A stretch of 64,000 nucleotides of DNA from NCBI RefSeq assembly GCF_030384665.1, contig NC_083674.1:1116001-1180000 (forward strand). The letters are read 5' to 3'. Position 1 is the stretch's first letter. Every line of letters begins with the position of its first letter. Origin of the DNA: Lodderomyces elongisporus. Taxonomy: Eukaryota > Ascomycota > Pichiomycetes > Serinales > Debaryomycetaceae. The position numbers and the translations under genes were made by a program. This document shows positions 1-8,609 of the stretch, one piece after another. The notes beneath the pieces are model-generated. The model was given only the letters and a program-made list of their open reading frames with translations. It was not told the DNA's origin and searched no databases.

Positions 1-179
1 AAAAAAGCAAAGAAGCAAATAATACGAAAAAATAGAGAATTATAAAAGAGATTGAAACATAGAGCAATTTTGTATAGTTTTTATTTTTACAAGTTAATTA
101 TGTATATTCGCTATTCATCTAACCATTATGGAGAGGGAAGAAGGAGGAGAACAAAAATAGTAAATAATTAGCACGTTTT

Positions 180-2138
180 TTATTCCGAGTTGAATGCTGC
201 AAGGTGTGCGGTACCTTCTTTCCAGTTACCATCTGAGTATGTGATGTCTTTAATGGCATCGACAACAGCCTGTATAGAACCTCTTACTTGTTTTGTTGAA
301 TCTCTTTCTCTTAATGTAACAGATTCATCTTGAACAGATTCAAAATCAATTGTAATACCAAATGGAGTACCCAACTCATCATTTCTAGCGTATCTCTTAC
401 CAATCGAAGCACCTGAATCATCAATCTTGAATGGGATTTTCTCCTTCTTTAAAATGGTGGACACTTTCTTCACCATTGGTTGCAACTCAGCGCTATTGGA
501 AAGTGGCACGATAAGCACCTTGGTGGGGGCAACAAGAGGTGGCAACGACAAGACACCTCTTTCTGCTTCATCTTTTCTAGCCCAGTATTGGTGTTCAAAG
601 ACGGAGTATAAGATACGTCCAATACCAAAAGAAGGCTCGATAACATTTGGAATATATTCCCTAACATGCTCAGTTCTCTTGACCTTGGCAATCTTGATGA
701 GGTCAGAGTCCAATTCCACAGTTCCTTCAACCCCTTTAATTGAAGCAGTTATTTTGCCATTCTCTTGCAACTCTTTACTCAAGTCTTCGAGCTCACATTG
801 AGTTCTTGAAGTAAGCCATTTCTCAACTGTTCCAGCATCTTTTCTAAATTTAGGTCCAAATTTTTTCTTTTGAAGCTCAATTTCATACTCTTCAACAGTA
901 CGTGGCTCACTCAACATCTGTCTGGCAACTAATTTTTCACCAGTACGAGCAGCATGAACTGACAAATCATATGCAGATCTGTCTGCACAACCAACACACT
1001 CGATCCATCCATAGGAGGTTTGCAATTCGGCATCCCAACAGTCTGAAGCATAATGTGCCATCTCGTTTGACATGTGTTGTCTAAATCTCAATCTGCTTGG
1101 GTCGGTACCAATTTTCACCAAGAACGCATAGATTCTGGCTATGAAATAACCCAAGGTCTCGTTGTCAACCATTCCAGAAGCAACTGCTTCGCCAACAGTT
1201 TTTTCGATTAACTCACTAGAACCTGCTTCTTGCACATCCTTGGGTAAAAATCTCAACTTGACATCTTTTACATCTTGGAACTTGGGGTGGGACTTGTTTT
1301 CTGGATCAACAAAATGTTCAATTTCAGCCATCAAGAACTCACGAACACGCAACAATCCTGCTCTTGGTGCAATCTCATTACGGAAAGATTTTCCAATAGA
1401 TGCAGAGGCAAATGGCATTTTCTCATTGTTGAACTCCAACAACTTGCTAAAGTTAAGGAATTGACCTTGGGCAGTCTCTGGTCTCAAATATGCCTTCAAG
1501 TTACCAGATGGTCCAATAGCAGTGTCAAACATCAAGTTGAATTCGATAGGGGGTTCTAATTTACCACCGGTAGTTGGGTTTGTAATGTTGTATTTAGTAA
1601 TCAATTCACCCAATTGTTCTCCTGAATAACCATCGATTTGAGCCAAAATGTTTTCGTACTCTTTAACGACTTCGTCATCCAATTTAACATTTTTTATCTC
1701 CTTAACTTTCTTCTTTCTCTTTTTCTTATCCTCGTCTTCTTCTTCTTCCTTAATTGTTTCACCTCTTGCCAATTTGTCTCCTTTCAATCTTGACTCCAAA
1801 ACTTCCTCAACCAAGTGGTCAGCTCTAAAAATCTCACCAGTTTTCAAGTCTTTACACATCCAATCGGTAAATCTATCAACGTGACCAGATGTTTTGAACA
1901 CATCATGCGGAGTCAACATAGTGGCCTCAACTTCCAACATCTCTTCTTCCAAAATGAAGTGTTTTCTCCATACATCAATAATGTTATTTTGGAAAGCACA
2001 TCCTGGAGGACCAAAGTCAAAAAGACCTGCTACACCACCATAGATTTCAAATGATGGTGCGTAAAAGAATCTTCTTTTCAACAATTGTTCAAGTGAATCC
2101 CTTGAAAATGGAATATTTGTGTCTCTCGTAAAAGTCAT
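180..2138 (-). CDS. GRS1: Glycyl-tRNA synthetase
   Basis: Class II glycyl-tRNA synthetase, 652 aa from the ATG at 2138, charging tRNA-Gly for cytosolic translation and probably also mitochondrial translation. The N-terminus has the eukaryotic GlyRS core (RRFFYAPSFEIYGG, then FDFGPPG). The motif 2 region contains RPETAQGQF and SFRNEIAPR, and motif 3 lies in EPSFGIGRILY. A Lys/Glu-rich insertion (EEEEDEDKKKRKKKVKE) sits near residue 150, and the anticodon-binding domain (APTKVLIVPLS) near residue 550. The ATG at 2138 has A at -3 and gives a protein without a presequence. Twenty-one further in-frame codons upstream lack any ATG but encode a basic presequence (separate entry). Length is close to S. 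cerevisiae Grs1. Family assignment is secure; dual localisation is inferred. Confidence 0.97.
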   Translation of the reverse strand: MTFTRDTNIPFSRDSLEQLLKRRFFYAPSFEIYGGVAGLFDFGPPGCAFQNNIIDVWRKHFILEEEMLEVEATMLTPHDVFKTSGHVDRFTDWMCKDLKTGEIFRADHLVEEVLESRLKGDKLARGETIKEEEEDEDKKKRKKKVKEIKNVKLDDEVVKEYENILAQIDGYSGEQLGELITKYNITNPTTGGKLEPPIEFNLMFDTAIGPSGNLKAYLRPETAQGQFLNFSKLLEFNNEKMPFASASIGKSFRNEIAPRAGLLRVREFLMAEIEHFVDPENKSHPKFQDVKDVKLRFLPKDVQEAGSSELIEKTVGEAVASGMVDNETLGYFIARIYAFLVKIGTDPSRLRFRQHMSNEMAHYASDCWDAELQTSYGWIECVGCADRSAYDLSVHAARTGEKLVARQMLSEPRTVEEYEIELQKKKFGPKFRKDAGTVEKWLTSRTQCELEDLSKELQENGKITASIKGVEGTVELDSDLIKIAKVKRTEHVREYIPNVIEPSFGIGRILYSVFEHQYWARKDEAERGVLSLPPLVAPTKVLIVPLSNSAELQPMVKKVSTILKKEKIPFKIDDSGASIGKRYARNDELGTPFGITIDFESVQDESVTLRERDSTKQVRGSIQAVVDAIKDITYSDGNWKEGTAHLAAFNSE

Positions 2139-2201
2139 CTTTTGAGAAACTCTTGAAACTTTAGAAATGCTTCTTTTAAACTGCCAAAACAAGCGAATCG
2201 T
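2139..2201 (-). promoter_or_regulatory. GRS1: In-frame non-AUG leader encoding a likely mitochondrial presequence of GRS1
   Basis: Upstream of the GRS1 ATG the frame stays open back to a TAA at 2208-2210. Near-cognate codons in frame are ACG (2199-2201), ATT (2196-2198) and TTG (2190-2192), and there is no ATG. The encoded extension (IRLFWQFKRSISKVSRVSQK) has six basic and no acidic residues and is rich in Ser and hydrophobics, as expected for a mitochondrial targeting signal. S. cerevisiae GRS1 is known to make its mitochondrial form from an upstream UUG. The frame and composition are seen directly; use of a particular start is inferred. Confidence 0.7.
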
Positions 2202-2767
2202 GACTAATTATTTAAGAAAAAAATTACAGAAAAAATGGGGGGAAAAATGTATCAAAATATAAAGTGTGAAACACCAAATATCTATTTCTGACTATTTCAA
2301 GTGAGTAATCCTCTCCGTAGTTTTTCATCCTTTCTTCGATTTTTTCTACTTTTTTTTTTTTTTTTTTCATTTTTCGTTTCTCATTTTTTGAGAATTTTTT
2401 TTTCTTCTTTTTCTTCATTTTGCCTTACATTTTAAACCAATATTGAATTTATTTTCAAGTACACATCTTCATACATGACTACCAGCCTTATGGTAGGCCA
2501 CTTAACATCTGGAAAGAAAAAGACTCATGAAAAAGAATATCAAGTTGGACCAAATTGTAGATCCGTATTAGTATTGTTTTATTGTTCTTTTCTTTTCTCT
2601 CTTTTCTTTTCTCTCTTTTCTTTTCGTTTTCCACTATGTATTCGTATGCTACAAAGTACCCACATGAGAAAGATTTCATGTATAATTTAAAATATTACAA
2701 TGCACGGATTTTGACTTTTTTTTACAATGGTTTTAATTTACAGTCTCTCAATAGTATTGCATTTCGC
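2193..2767. other. Intergenic: GRS1 upstream region
   Basis: About 570 bp between the GRS1 start and the stop of the next minus-strand gene. It holds poly-T/poly-A stretches (around 2350-2405) and a tandem pyrimidine repeat of TTTTCTTTTCTCTC type at 2580-2630. The short reading frames here are low-complexity and unsupported. Confidence 0.6.
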
Positions 2768-4699
2768 CTAGGCTAGCTTGAGCTCGTTGCTTTCTAATGT
2801 AGACTCCTCGTCGTAGAACCCGTCAGATGTAAGAAGATCATCATCGTCAACGTATTTGCGGATAAATATTACAACCATGGTGATTAAACAAGACACGGCA
2901 AATACTTTATCAAACCAAGTGTCAACAAACATAACCTCTTTTAAAGAGTTTGTTGCAGCACTGCCAGAAAGTGACAACATGGTAGAGACCTGGTTTGAAA
3001 GTGTTTCCGGCAAGTTTGTTCGAATGAGCAATGCTGTAGCCAACACATAAACACCAAACAACTCAGCAACAACCAAGTGCTTCAACCAAGTTTTCGCAAT
3101 TTCAAATTCTCGCAGATTGGACTGGAAAATCCTGCTAAAGGATTTGAAAGTAGTAACAACATTTGAAAAAGAACAACAAAATAAACTTCCAGAAAGGATA
3201 AAGCTCAACTGATTTACTAGTTGCGTTTCCGAAATGGGGAGATCTCGAAACATAGATACAATGACTTTTGCTATTGTGATAGCCAACGCATCCTTTGCCG
3301 ACGGAACCTCTTGTGCGACTTCGATTATTTGAGAATCTGCCACTTGCTCGTCATTATTCTTGGAGTTTAGATATAGTAAGGGCAACTTGATCAAAAACAC
3401 ATTGAATATTCGATATACACAATAAGTAGCCAAAACGACATTTGCAGAGAACAAAATTTTTTGAGTTGAAATCCCACTTGATGATAAATTTTCGAGCTTG
3501 ACCAATGATTTTTGCACTAAGTTGGTTAAATCGTTGTACAAGCCCTTTTTCAAACTTTTCAAAGATGCAATTTCCTGTTGTAACTGCGTTTCCTCGGATT
3601 GGCCTTGTAAAGATAGATTTGCAAATGACTGCACTTTGTGAATAATTGACCCCAATTTCTTGCCGCCAGTATTACCTTTAGAAATCAATACATTGTCAGA
3701 TGAGGTGTTTTGATTTGGTAGGTTGTATATAGTGCCTCCTACAGTTGCCTGTAGTTTTGCAAGCTCCTGTTCGCGCTTGGACAAGAGCAAAGTCGTGTTG
3801 TTGTAGTTGCGAATAGCCAAATTGATATCACGTTCGATGCCTTCACTCGAGTTTGAAGAAGTTTGCAGAGTGCTAGAATTGGCACCTTTGTAATTTGTCA
3901 ATTTTTTTAACGAGTCCATTGAGATGACCCGGTACGGTGTTGATGCTGAGCCTGCTCCAGATAAAATAGCCAATATAGTTATACCAACTATAGAAACTTC
4001 GTTTATTTTTCTTTCCATCAAGTTTCGCGTATATTGCTCCTCTTGAGAAAACTTTTTTGGATTAAAGTCCTGCGTCAAGTCACCACATTTATGCAAAATG
4101 ACAAACCATACAGCGTAAGAGCAGATACTGACCGCCACAGTAGTAAATTTCAAGTCTTTCAAGACCAAGTCCTTGCTTATGACTAGATTGATGCATGCCA
4201 AAGGTAAGACACAGACTAGCAAAAGCATTAAAGTATCGATAGTCAACTTGAATAAACTTAGTCGCGACTCAACACTTAGAAAATCTCCCAACTCACACAT
4301 CAATACAAACACTAGCCCAAGACTTAACGCAATGGTGAAACTAAACAAAATTCCGGTAATCATTTGTCTCAATCTTTGGTTCTCATTTAATGGCGTATCG
4401 GGTTTGATTGCTGCTTTTGTATAAAAACCATTCAGGAGCTGATAGTTTGGTGCTCTTTGTTGACCATGCTTTAGTTCCTCCATTTCCATATCGTCCTCTA
4501 TTGTATTCACATCCAAGATATTCAAGTGGTATATGTGCCGTAGATTGCGATCTAGATACTCATTGATACTGTTCTGCGGAATATTGGATCCATGTTGGGA
4601 ATATTTTTGTATTAGATCTTTATTATACACAAGATGATAAATCCAAGCAGATGTACCACCAAGGAAACAGTTGTAAATGACAATTGAAACGAATGACAT
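2768..4699 (-). CDS. GPHR-family (Golgi pH regulator / ABA-GPCR-like) membrane protein
   Basis: Polytopic membrane protein of 643 aa resembling the Golgi pH regulator (GPR89/GPHR) family. Hydrophobic segments occur at the N-terminus (SFVSIVIYNCFLGGTSAWIY), in several spans between about 115 and 240, and in a C-terminal set from about 415 to 620. The family's central signature, in metazoans a GSGAVNxPY-like stretch, appears here as GAGSASTPYRVISMDSL near residue 250. It is followed by two helical coiled-coil-like stretches (LLLSKREQELAKLQ and EETQLQQEIASLKSLKKGL). In animals the family is an anion channel for Golgi acidification; its role in yeasts is not settled and S. cerevisiae lacks a clear member. 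It faces MHR1 across a 540-bp divergent promoter. Fold assignment is fairly confident; function is inferred. Confidence 0.82.
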   Translation of the reverse strand: MSFVSIVIYNCFLGGTSAWIYHLVYNKDLIQKYSQHGSNIPQNSINEYLDRNLRHIYHLNILDVNTIEDDMEMEELKHGQQRAPNYQLLNGFYTKAAIKPDTPLNENQRLRQMITGILFSFTIALSLGLVFVLMCELGDFLSVESRLSLFKLTIDTLMLLLVCVLPLACINLVISKDLVLKDLKFTTVAVSICSYAVWFVILHKCGDLTQDFNPKKFSQEEQYTRNLMERKINEVSIVGITILAILSGAGSASTPYRVISMDSLKKLTNYKGANSSTLQTSSNSSEGIERDINLAIRNYNNTTLLLSKREQELAKLQATVGGTIYNLPNQNTSSDNVLISKGNTGGKKLGSIIHKVQSFANLSLQGQSEETQLQQEIASLKSLKKGLYNDLTNLVQKSLVKLENLSSSGISTQKILFSANVVLATYCVYRIFNVFLIKLPLLYLNSKNNDEQVADSQIIEVAQEVPSAKDALAITIAKVIVSMFRDLPISETQLVNQLSFILSGSLFCCSFSNVVTTFKSFSRIFQSNLREFEIAKTWLKHLVVAELFGVYVLATALLIRTNLPETLSNQVSTMLSLSGSAATNSLKEVMFVDTWFDKVFAVSCLITMVVIFIRKYVDDDDLLTSDGFYDEESTLESNELKLA

Positions 4700-5239
4700 C
4701 AGCTTATGAACAACATTAATATCAAAATATCAAAATATCAAAATATTAAAATGTCATAAAGAAAATAACAAGAAAGAATTGAAAAGAAGAAAAAACAATA
4801 AAGGGGACCAGTTAGCTATTGATTCTTAACTATTTGCTTGTTTGATTGCTTGTGATAAAGCCTCGTAGGTTTCTGCGCTACCACACTATCTTGGAGATTT
4901 TGTATAATTTTTTCTTTTTCCTTTTTTTCTTATTAATTTTTTTTCTCCCTCTTTAATATATACTCACTGTATATACTTGAAAGTTGAATAATTTTGCCTA
5001 CTTAAAAGTCTCAACTAAGTGCGAACCAACGTAGAACAGAACTGCGCTGAAAAATTTGATACCGATTTTTCTTTTGGGTCTGCTTTCTTAGGGATAGTGA
5101 AGCAATTTTTTTTTTTTTCAATATAGAATTTCATTATTCATTCATAACATCATCAACACATTCCTCAATACGTGGTTGCCATAGAGGTATCAATCTGAAA
5201 TCTAGTGAATATAAAGAAGTACAATAAATATAATACAAG
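4700..5239. promoter_or_regulatory. Divergent promoter region of the GPHR-like gene and MHR1
   Basis: 540 bp with short direct repeats (ATCAAAAT type, 4718-4750), a T-rich stretch at 4906-4945 and poly-T at 5107-5119. An RRPE-like element (TGAAAAATTTG, 5048-5058) lies about 190 bp before MHR1. Nothing coding is seen. Confidence 0.5.
5048..5058. promoter_or_regulatory. RRPE / AATTTT-type element upstream of MHR1
   Basis: TGAAAAATTTG matches the ribosomal RNA processing element and on the minus strand contains AATTTT, the element reported upstream of mitochondrial ribosomal protein genes in C. albicans. It lies 182-192 bp before the MHR1 start. The match is short, so confidence is moderate. 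Confidence 0.45.
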
Positions 5240-5947
5240 ATGGGTCAAATGCGTTTAAAGTCCGCAAAGAAGATGCGCAAGTGGTACATTGAGCAGCTCA
5301 AGAGTCGTAAACAGAATGGTGCCAGAATTGCTCAAGGTCGTGAACTCAAATCGCCAGATGAGTTGCAAAGTTTAGAATTGGCTCCACAAGTTTTCCTTTT
5401 CAAGAACTTGTTTAGTGGACAGGTCTTGTTGTCACAAGTTCCAGCATACCACCAAGATCAAATCGATGTGCAATTTCCTAACCCAAACTGGCAGGACAGA
5501 AGACCTTCAAGAAGACAGGATCTTTGGAAGATTATGTGTATTGCTAATTTCAACAACTATGAGTACGCAACAGCAGCATACGAAGGATTATTACAATTAA
5601 AGAAGTTGAGACAAGTAAGTAAAGATGCAAATGATATGAGAAGGAAAAACGAGGAAGGTAATATTTGGTTTTCTGGACAGTTTAGGCCGACATATTCCCA
5701 AGAAGCTGTAGCAGATTTGGCTCATGTGATTGACGAATTCGAATTGGAAGGCACCAGATTGTTTTGGGAGAATGAGTGGAGGAAAGGAGATGAGAAATAT
5801 TGGAATCTAGATCTTGTGGAGCACGACAAATTACCTGTACATAGTCCAAATCAACAGACAGTGTTGTTGGACGTTATGCGAGCCAGGGCGATGGAAGAGT
5901 TTAAGCGACAAAGAGAATCATTTGCTCAGCCATCTCAAGCAGTTTAG
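5240..5947 (+). CDS. MHR1: Mitochondrial large-subunit ribosomal protein mL67 / Mhr1
   Basis: Protein of 235 aa matching Mhr1, known in S. cerevisiae both as mitoribosomal protein mL67 and as a mitochondrial DNA recombination factor. Matching blocks are PQVFLFKNLFSGQVLLSQVP, NPNWQDRRPSRRQDLWKIMC, the near-invariant SGQFRPTYSQEAVADL near residue 150 and WENEWRKGDEKYWN near 180. The N-terminus is basic (MRLKSAKKMRKWYIEQLKSR) and could serve as a targeting signal. It is about 10 residues longer than the S. cerevisiae protein. The ATG is the first in frame and has a purine at -3. An RRPE-like element lies upstream and the 3' end converges with the Zn2Cys6 gene. Confidence 0.95.
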   Translation: MGQMRLKSAKKMRKWYIEQLKSRKQNGARIAQGRELKSPDELQSLELAPQVFLFKNLFSGQVLLSQVPAYHQDQIDVQFPNPNWQDRRPSRRQDLWKIMCIANFNNYEYATAAYEGLLQLKKLRQVSKDANDMRRKNEEGNIWFSGQFRPTYSQEAVADLAHVIDEFELEGTRLFWENEWRKGDEKYWNLDLVEHDKLPVHSPNQQTVLLDVMRARAMEEFKRQRESFAQPSQAV

Positions 5948-6308
5948 ATTAAGTGTTTTAAAGAAAAAATAACTCATACACACATACACATACTCATACA
6001 GAAATAAAATGGAAAGAGAGGGAAAAGAAAGAGAAGTGAAAATAATAAAGTAGTGTATTCCCTTTGTACATAGTCCACTAAACTTGAATAAACCACCTTG
6101 AACTGAGAACTGATATCTGATAACTGATAACTGAGAACTAAACTTATTTTAACTAAATTGTATTGAAACTTGTACTTGATTTACACCTATTATTTACTTA
6201 ATTAAATCTCAAATTAAAACTAAATTTTTCTCATATTTTTTATTCTCTTTTTTTCTTTTTGAAAAAAAAAAGGAAAATAAACAAATAAACAAATAAAAAT
6301 GACATGAT
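5948..6308. other. Convergent 3' intergenic region
   Basis: 360 bp between two converging stop codons. It is AT-rich with repeats of ACTGATAACTGA type around 6105-6140 and A/T homopolymers at 6238-6300, suitable as 3' UTRs. No gene is seen. Confidence 0.6.
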
Positions 6309-8609
6309 TTATATCTTAAAAGTTACCTCTTCAACCACCTTGTCTAATGTGTTGATTATCGCAGCCGTATCGTCTTCTTTACGAGCTAACAATTTGATAC
6401 CCAAGGACTCTAGAGTTTCAATGAGTTTATCAACATGATTATCAAGTTTCTTGTACCCTTCCAAAAACCTTGATGTTTTATTACCTCTGATATACTTTAA
6501 TAAATTCACAGCCTGCTGCGAAATACCATTAAATTCATTAATTCTTGATTGAACATTCTCTTGTGCTTCCTTAGCCTCAATGAAATGCTTGAGACAGTCT
6601 ATACTGGTTTGAATAACAGTAAATAATTGTAAATACCAGAATCCCGATGCAATGAGAGTAATCTTAGTGTTGGGTTTGCTTTCAAAAGTGTTTGACTTAT
6701 CCAGGGCCGAAATCAACATCGTGAGGGAATAAAAGATAAACTGTGATGGAAACATAAAGCTCTTTGTGGTTGATATTTGATCAATTTCAGTTTGCAAGTA
6801 ATAGCTTTGCACGTTGGCAAATGGTATGAGGTCTTGTAAAGCTGGTTGAGAAACAAATTTAAGACTAATATCCTTGGTTAGGGCTCCTACCCAATTACCT
6901 ATGTTGCTCGAGATTTCGGTGAGTTTTTCTCTTGAGTTTTTCAAAATTGAATCGATTAAGGAGTCGTGAAACTTACCAAGCGAAATATAATGATTAATCA
7001 ATGATAGATTCTCATCTTCATATAGAAGCTTTGATATACTTTGGGATGAAAAATACTCGTATTTGAGAAACAGACTTGGCTTTCTTAATAGTAAACTTAC
7101 TTCTTTTTCCAAATTATGAACCGACCAAAAAATCCTCTCTGCAGTGGGGTCCTCAGATAACTTCTTGTACAATTCGAATTTGACAACTGCCCGGTTCAAG
7201 ATCCCAATTAAATTCCACACAAAGTCAATGTTGAAAGATGTTACTCCGTATATGCAAAGAAGTAGCAAAAGTTGAATCTGCTCTGGGTTATAGGTTGCAA
7301 AGGACAAGTCAAGAACATCAAGTACACTCTCTATGTTCTTGGTTTTGAAATACAGTTTGAAGTTTTCATTCAAGCATTTCATGTCGTGCAATATACATCC
7401 TATGCTTAACAAGATGTATACATCCAAATTGACAATGGAATCTTTACTAAAATCGGTTTGGTCTAATTTTTTCAAAAAATCCACTTTGTTGATAAAAGGG
7501 TACTTGTTTCCAAAATTTTCAAAGTAGTTCAAAGCAAATATTACTGGTAGTTTAGGGTCGGTTGTGATTGCTTTTATTGAAATAAACTCTTCATTTAAAT
7601 TCGAGAAGCGAGGTGCCTGTGTGCTTTTGTGGTTAAGTTTCCCTACAAGTGTGTCTTTTTCCTTTTCTCTTGCACGGCGAGCACTCGAAGCTAATGCCGC
7701 AGTAGGCACTTTGAAGTTCTTTTGTATTTCTCTTGCTCTTGTTTGATCATCGTTGGAGTCTGTGGACAATAGAGATGACACTGACATTTGTTTGTGGTTG
7801 GGTGCTATATGTTTAGTTGGTGTGAGGTTGGATTTGACATGACTAATTGTCGATATTTGGGAATGGCCCAAGTTTCCATTGCTAAATTCTTCGCCTATTT
7901 TCCTTCTCTTTTTGCTTCTATCGACGTACTCGCACAGGGAGTTGGTCCTTTCGCAATGTGAGCATTTGGGATAGGTTCTTGTGCATTTTTTCTTTAACCT
8001 GTAGCATCTATTGCAATTGCTAGGGTGGTGGCTTGTGAGACTTTCAATCTCTGGTGAGTGTGATTTTTGTTTCATTGTTGCAAATGTTGCACTTGTTTTT
8101 GGTTTAATAAGAGTAGGTTGAGAGCCAAATTGCATAGCTGTTTGAGAAGAAGGTTGAGGAGTTTTGGTGCTAGTATTGGTATTTGAGTTGGCGGTGGATA
8201 CTGCTGCCAATGCTGCTACTGTTGTTGTTGTTGCTGTTGCTGCTGTTGCAGTGGTGTTAGGATCGGTTGATGGTTGTGCTGAAAGTGTTGGCTTTGATGT
8301 ATTTGTTGTATTTGTTGTATTTATTGTATTTGTTCCATTTTCTGTATTTGCTGCACTTGCTGATTTTATTGCTTCTTTCACCGTACCCGTTGCTACACCA
8401 CTGGCTGTAGCTGCCAGTGAATTTACTTCTTTGTCCAAGGTTGGATGTGTTCTGGGGGTTGCTGTTGCTGTTGCTGTAGCTGTAGCAATGTCGGGCTTTG
8501 GTGCGAGCGGTGTACGGAGATTTGATTGGTTTAGTTGCACCTTTGTGGTTAATTTGAATTTACTGGCAACAGTGCCGTTACCCATCAGTTTATTGTAGCA
8601 AAAATCCAT
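6309..8609 (-). CDS. Zn2Cys6 fungal transcription factor
   Basis: Zinc-cluster regulator of 766 aa. The binuclear cluster begins at Cys199 with spacing CNRC-x6-C-x6-C-SH-C-x6-C, followed by a basic segment (RSKKRRK) typical of the linker. Residues 1-190 are low-complexity, rich in Ala, Thr and Asn, with alternating AT repeats (ATATATATATP, residues about 42-52) and NTTNTTNT. The C-terminal half (from about 340) is a helical region like the fungal-specific middle homology domain (LNYFENFGNKYPFINKVDFL, then IQLLLLLCIYGVTSF). I do not recognise the specific orthologue. The first ATG at 8609 starts an open frame and looks correct. The gene has an unusually long shared upstream region. Confidence 0.9.
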   Translation of the reverse strand: MDFCYNKLMGNGTVASKFKLTTKVQLNQSNLRTPLAPKPDIATATATATATPRTHPTLDKEVNSLAATASGVATGTVKEAIKSASAANTENGTNTINTTNTTNTSKPTLSAQPSTDPNTTATAATATTTTVAALAAVSTANSNTNTSTKTPQPSSQTAMQFGSQPTLIKPKTSATFATMKQKSHSPEIESLTSHHPSNCNRCYRLKKKCTRTYPKCSHCERTNSLCEYVDRSKKRRKIGEEFSNGNLGHSQISTISHVKSNLTPTKHIAPNHKQMSVSSLLSTDSNDDQTRAREIQKNFKVPTAALASSARRAREKEKDTLVGKLNHKSTQAPRFSNLNEEFISIKAITTDPKLPVIFALNYFENFGNKYPFINKVDFLKKLDQTDFSKDSIVNLDVYILLSIGCILHDMKCLNENFKLYFKTKNIESVLDVLDLSFATYNPEQIQLLLLLCIYGVTSFNIDFVWNLIGILNRAVVKFELYKKLSEDPTAERIFWSVHNLEKEVSLLLRKPSLFLKYEYFSSQSISKLLYEDENLSLINHYISLGKFHDSLIDSILKNSREKLTEISSNIGNWVGALTKDISLKFVSQPALQDLIPFANVQSYYLQTEIDQISTTKSFMFPSQFIFYSLTMLISALDKSNTFESKPNTKITLIASGFWYLQLFTVIQTSIDCLKHFIEAKEAQENVQSRINEFNGISQQAVNLLKYIRGNKTSRFLEGYKKLDNHVDKLIETLESLGIKLLARKEDDTAAIINTLDKVVEEVTFKI

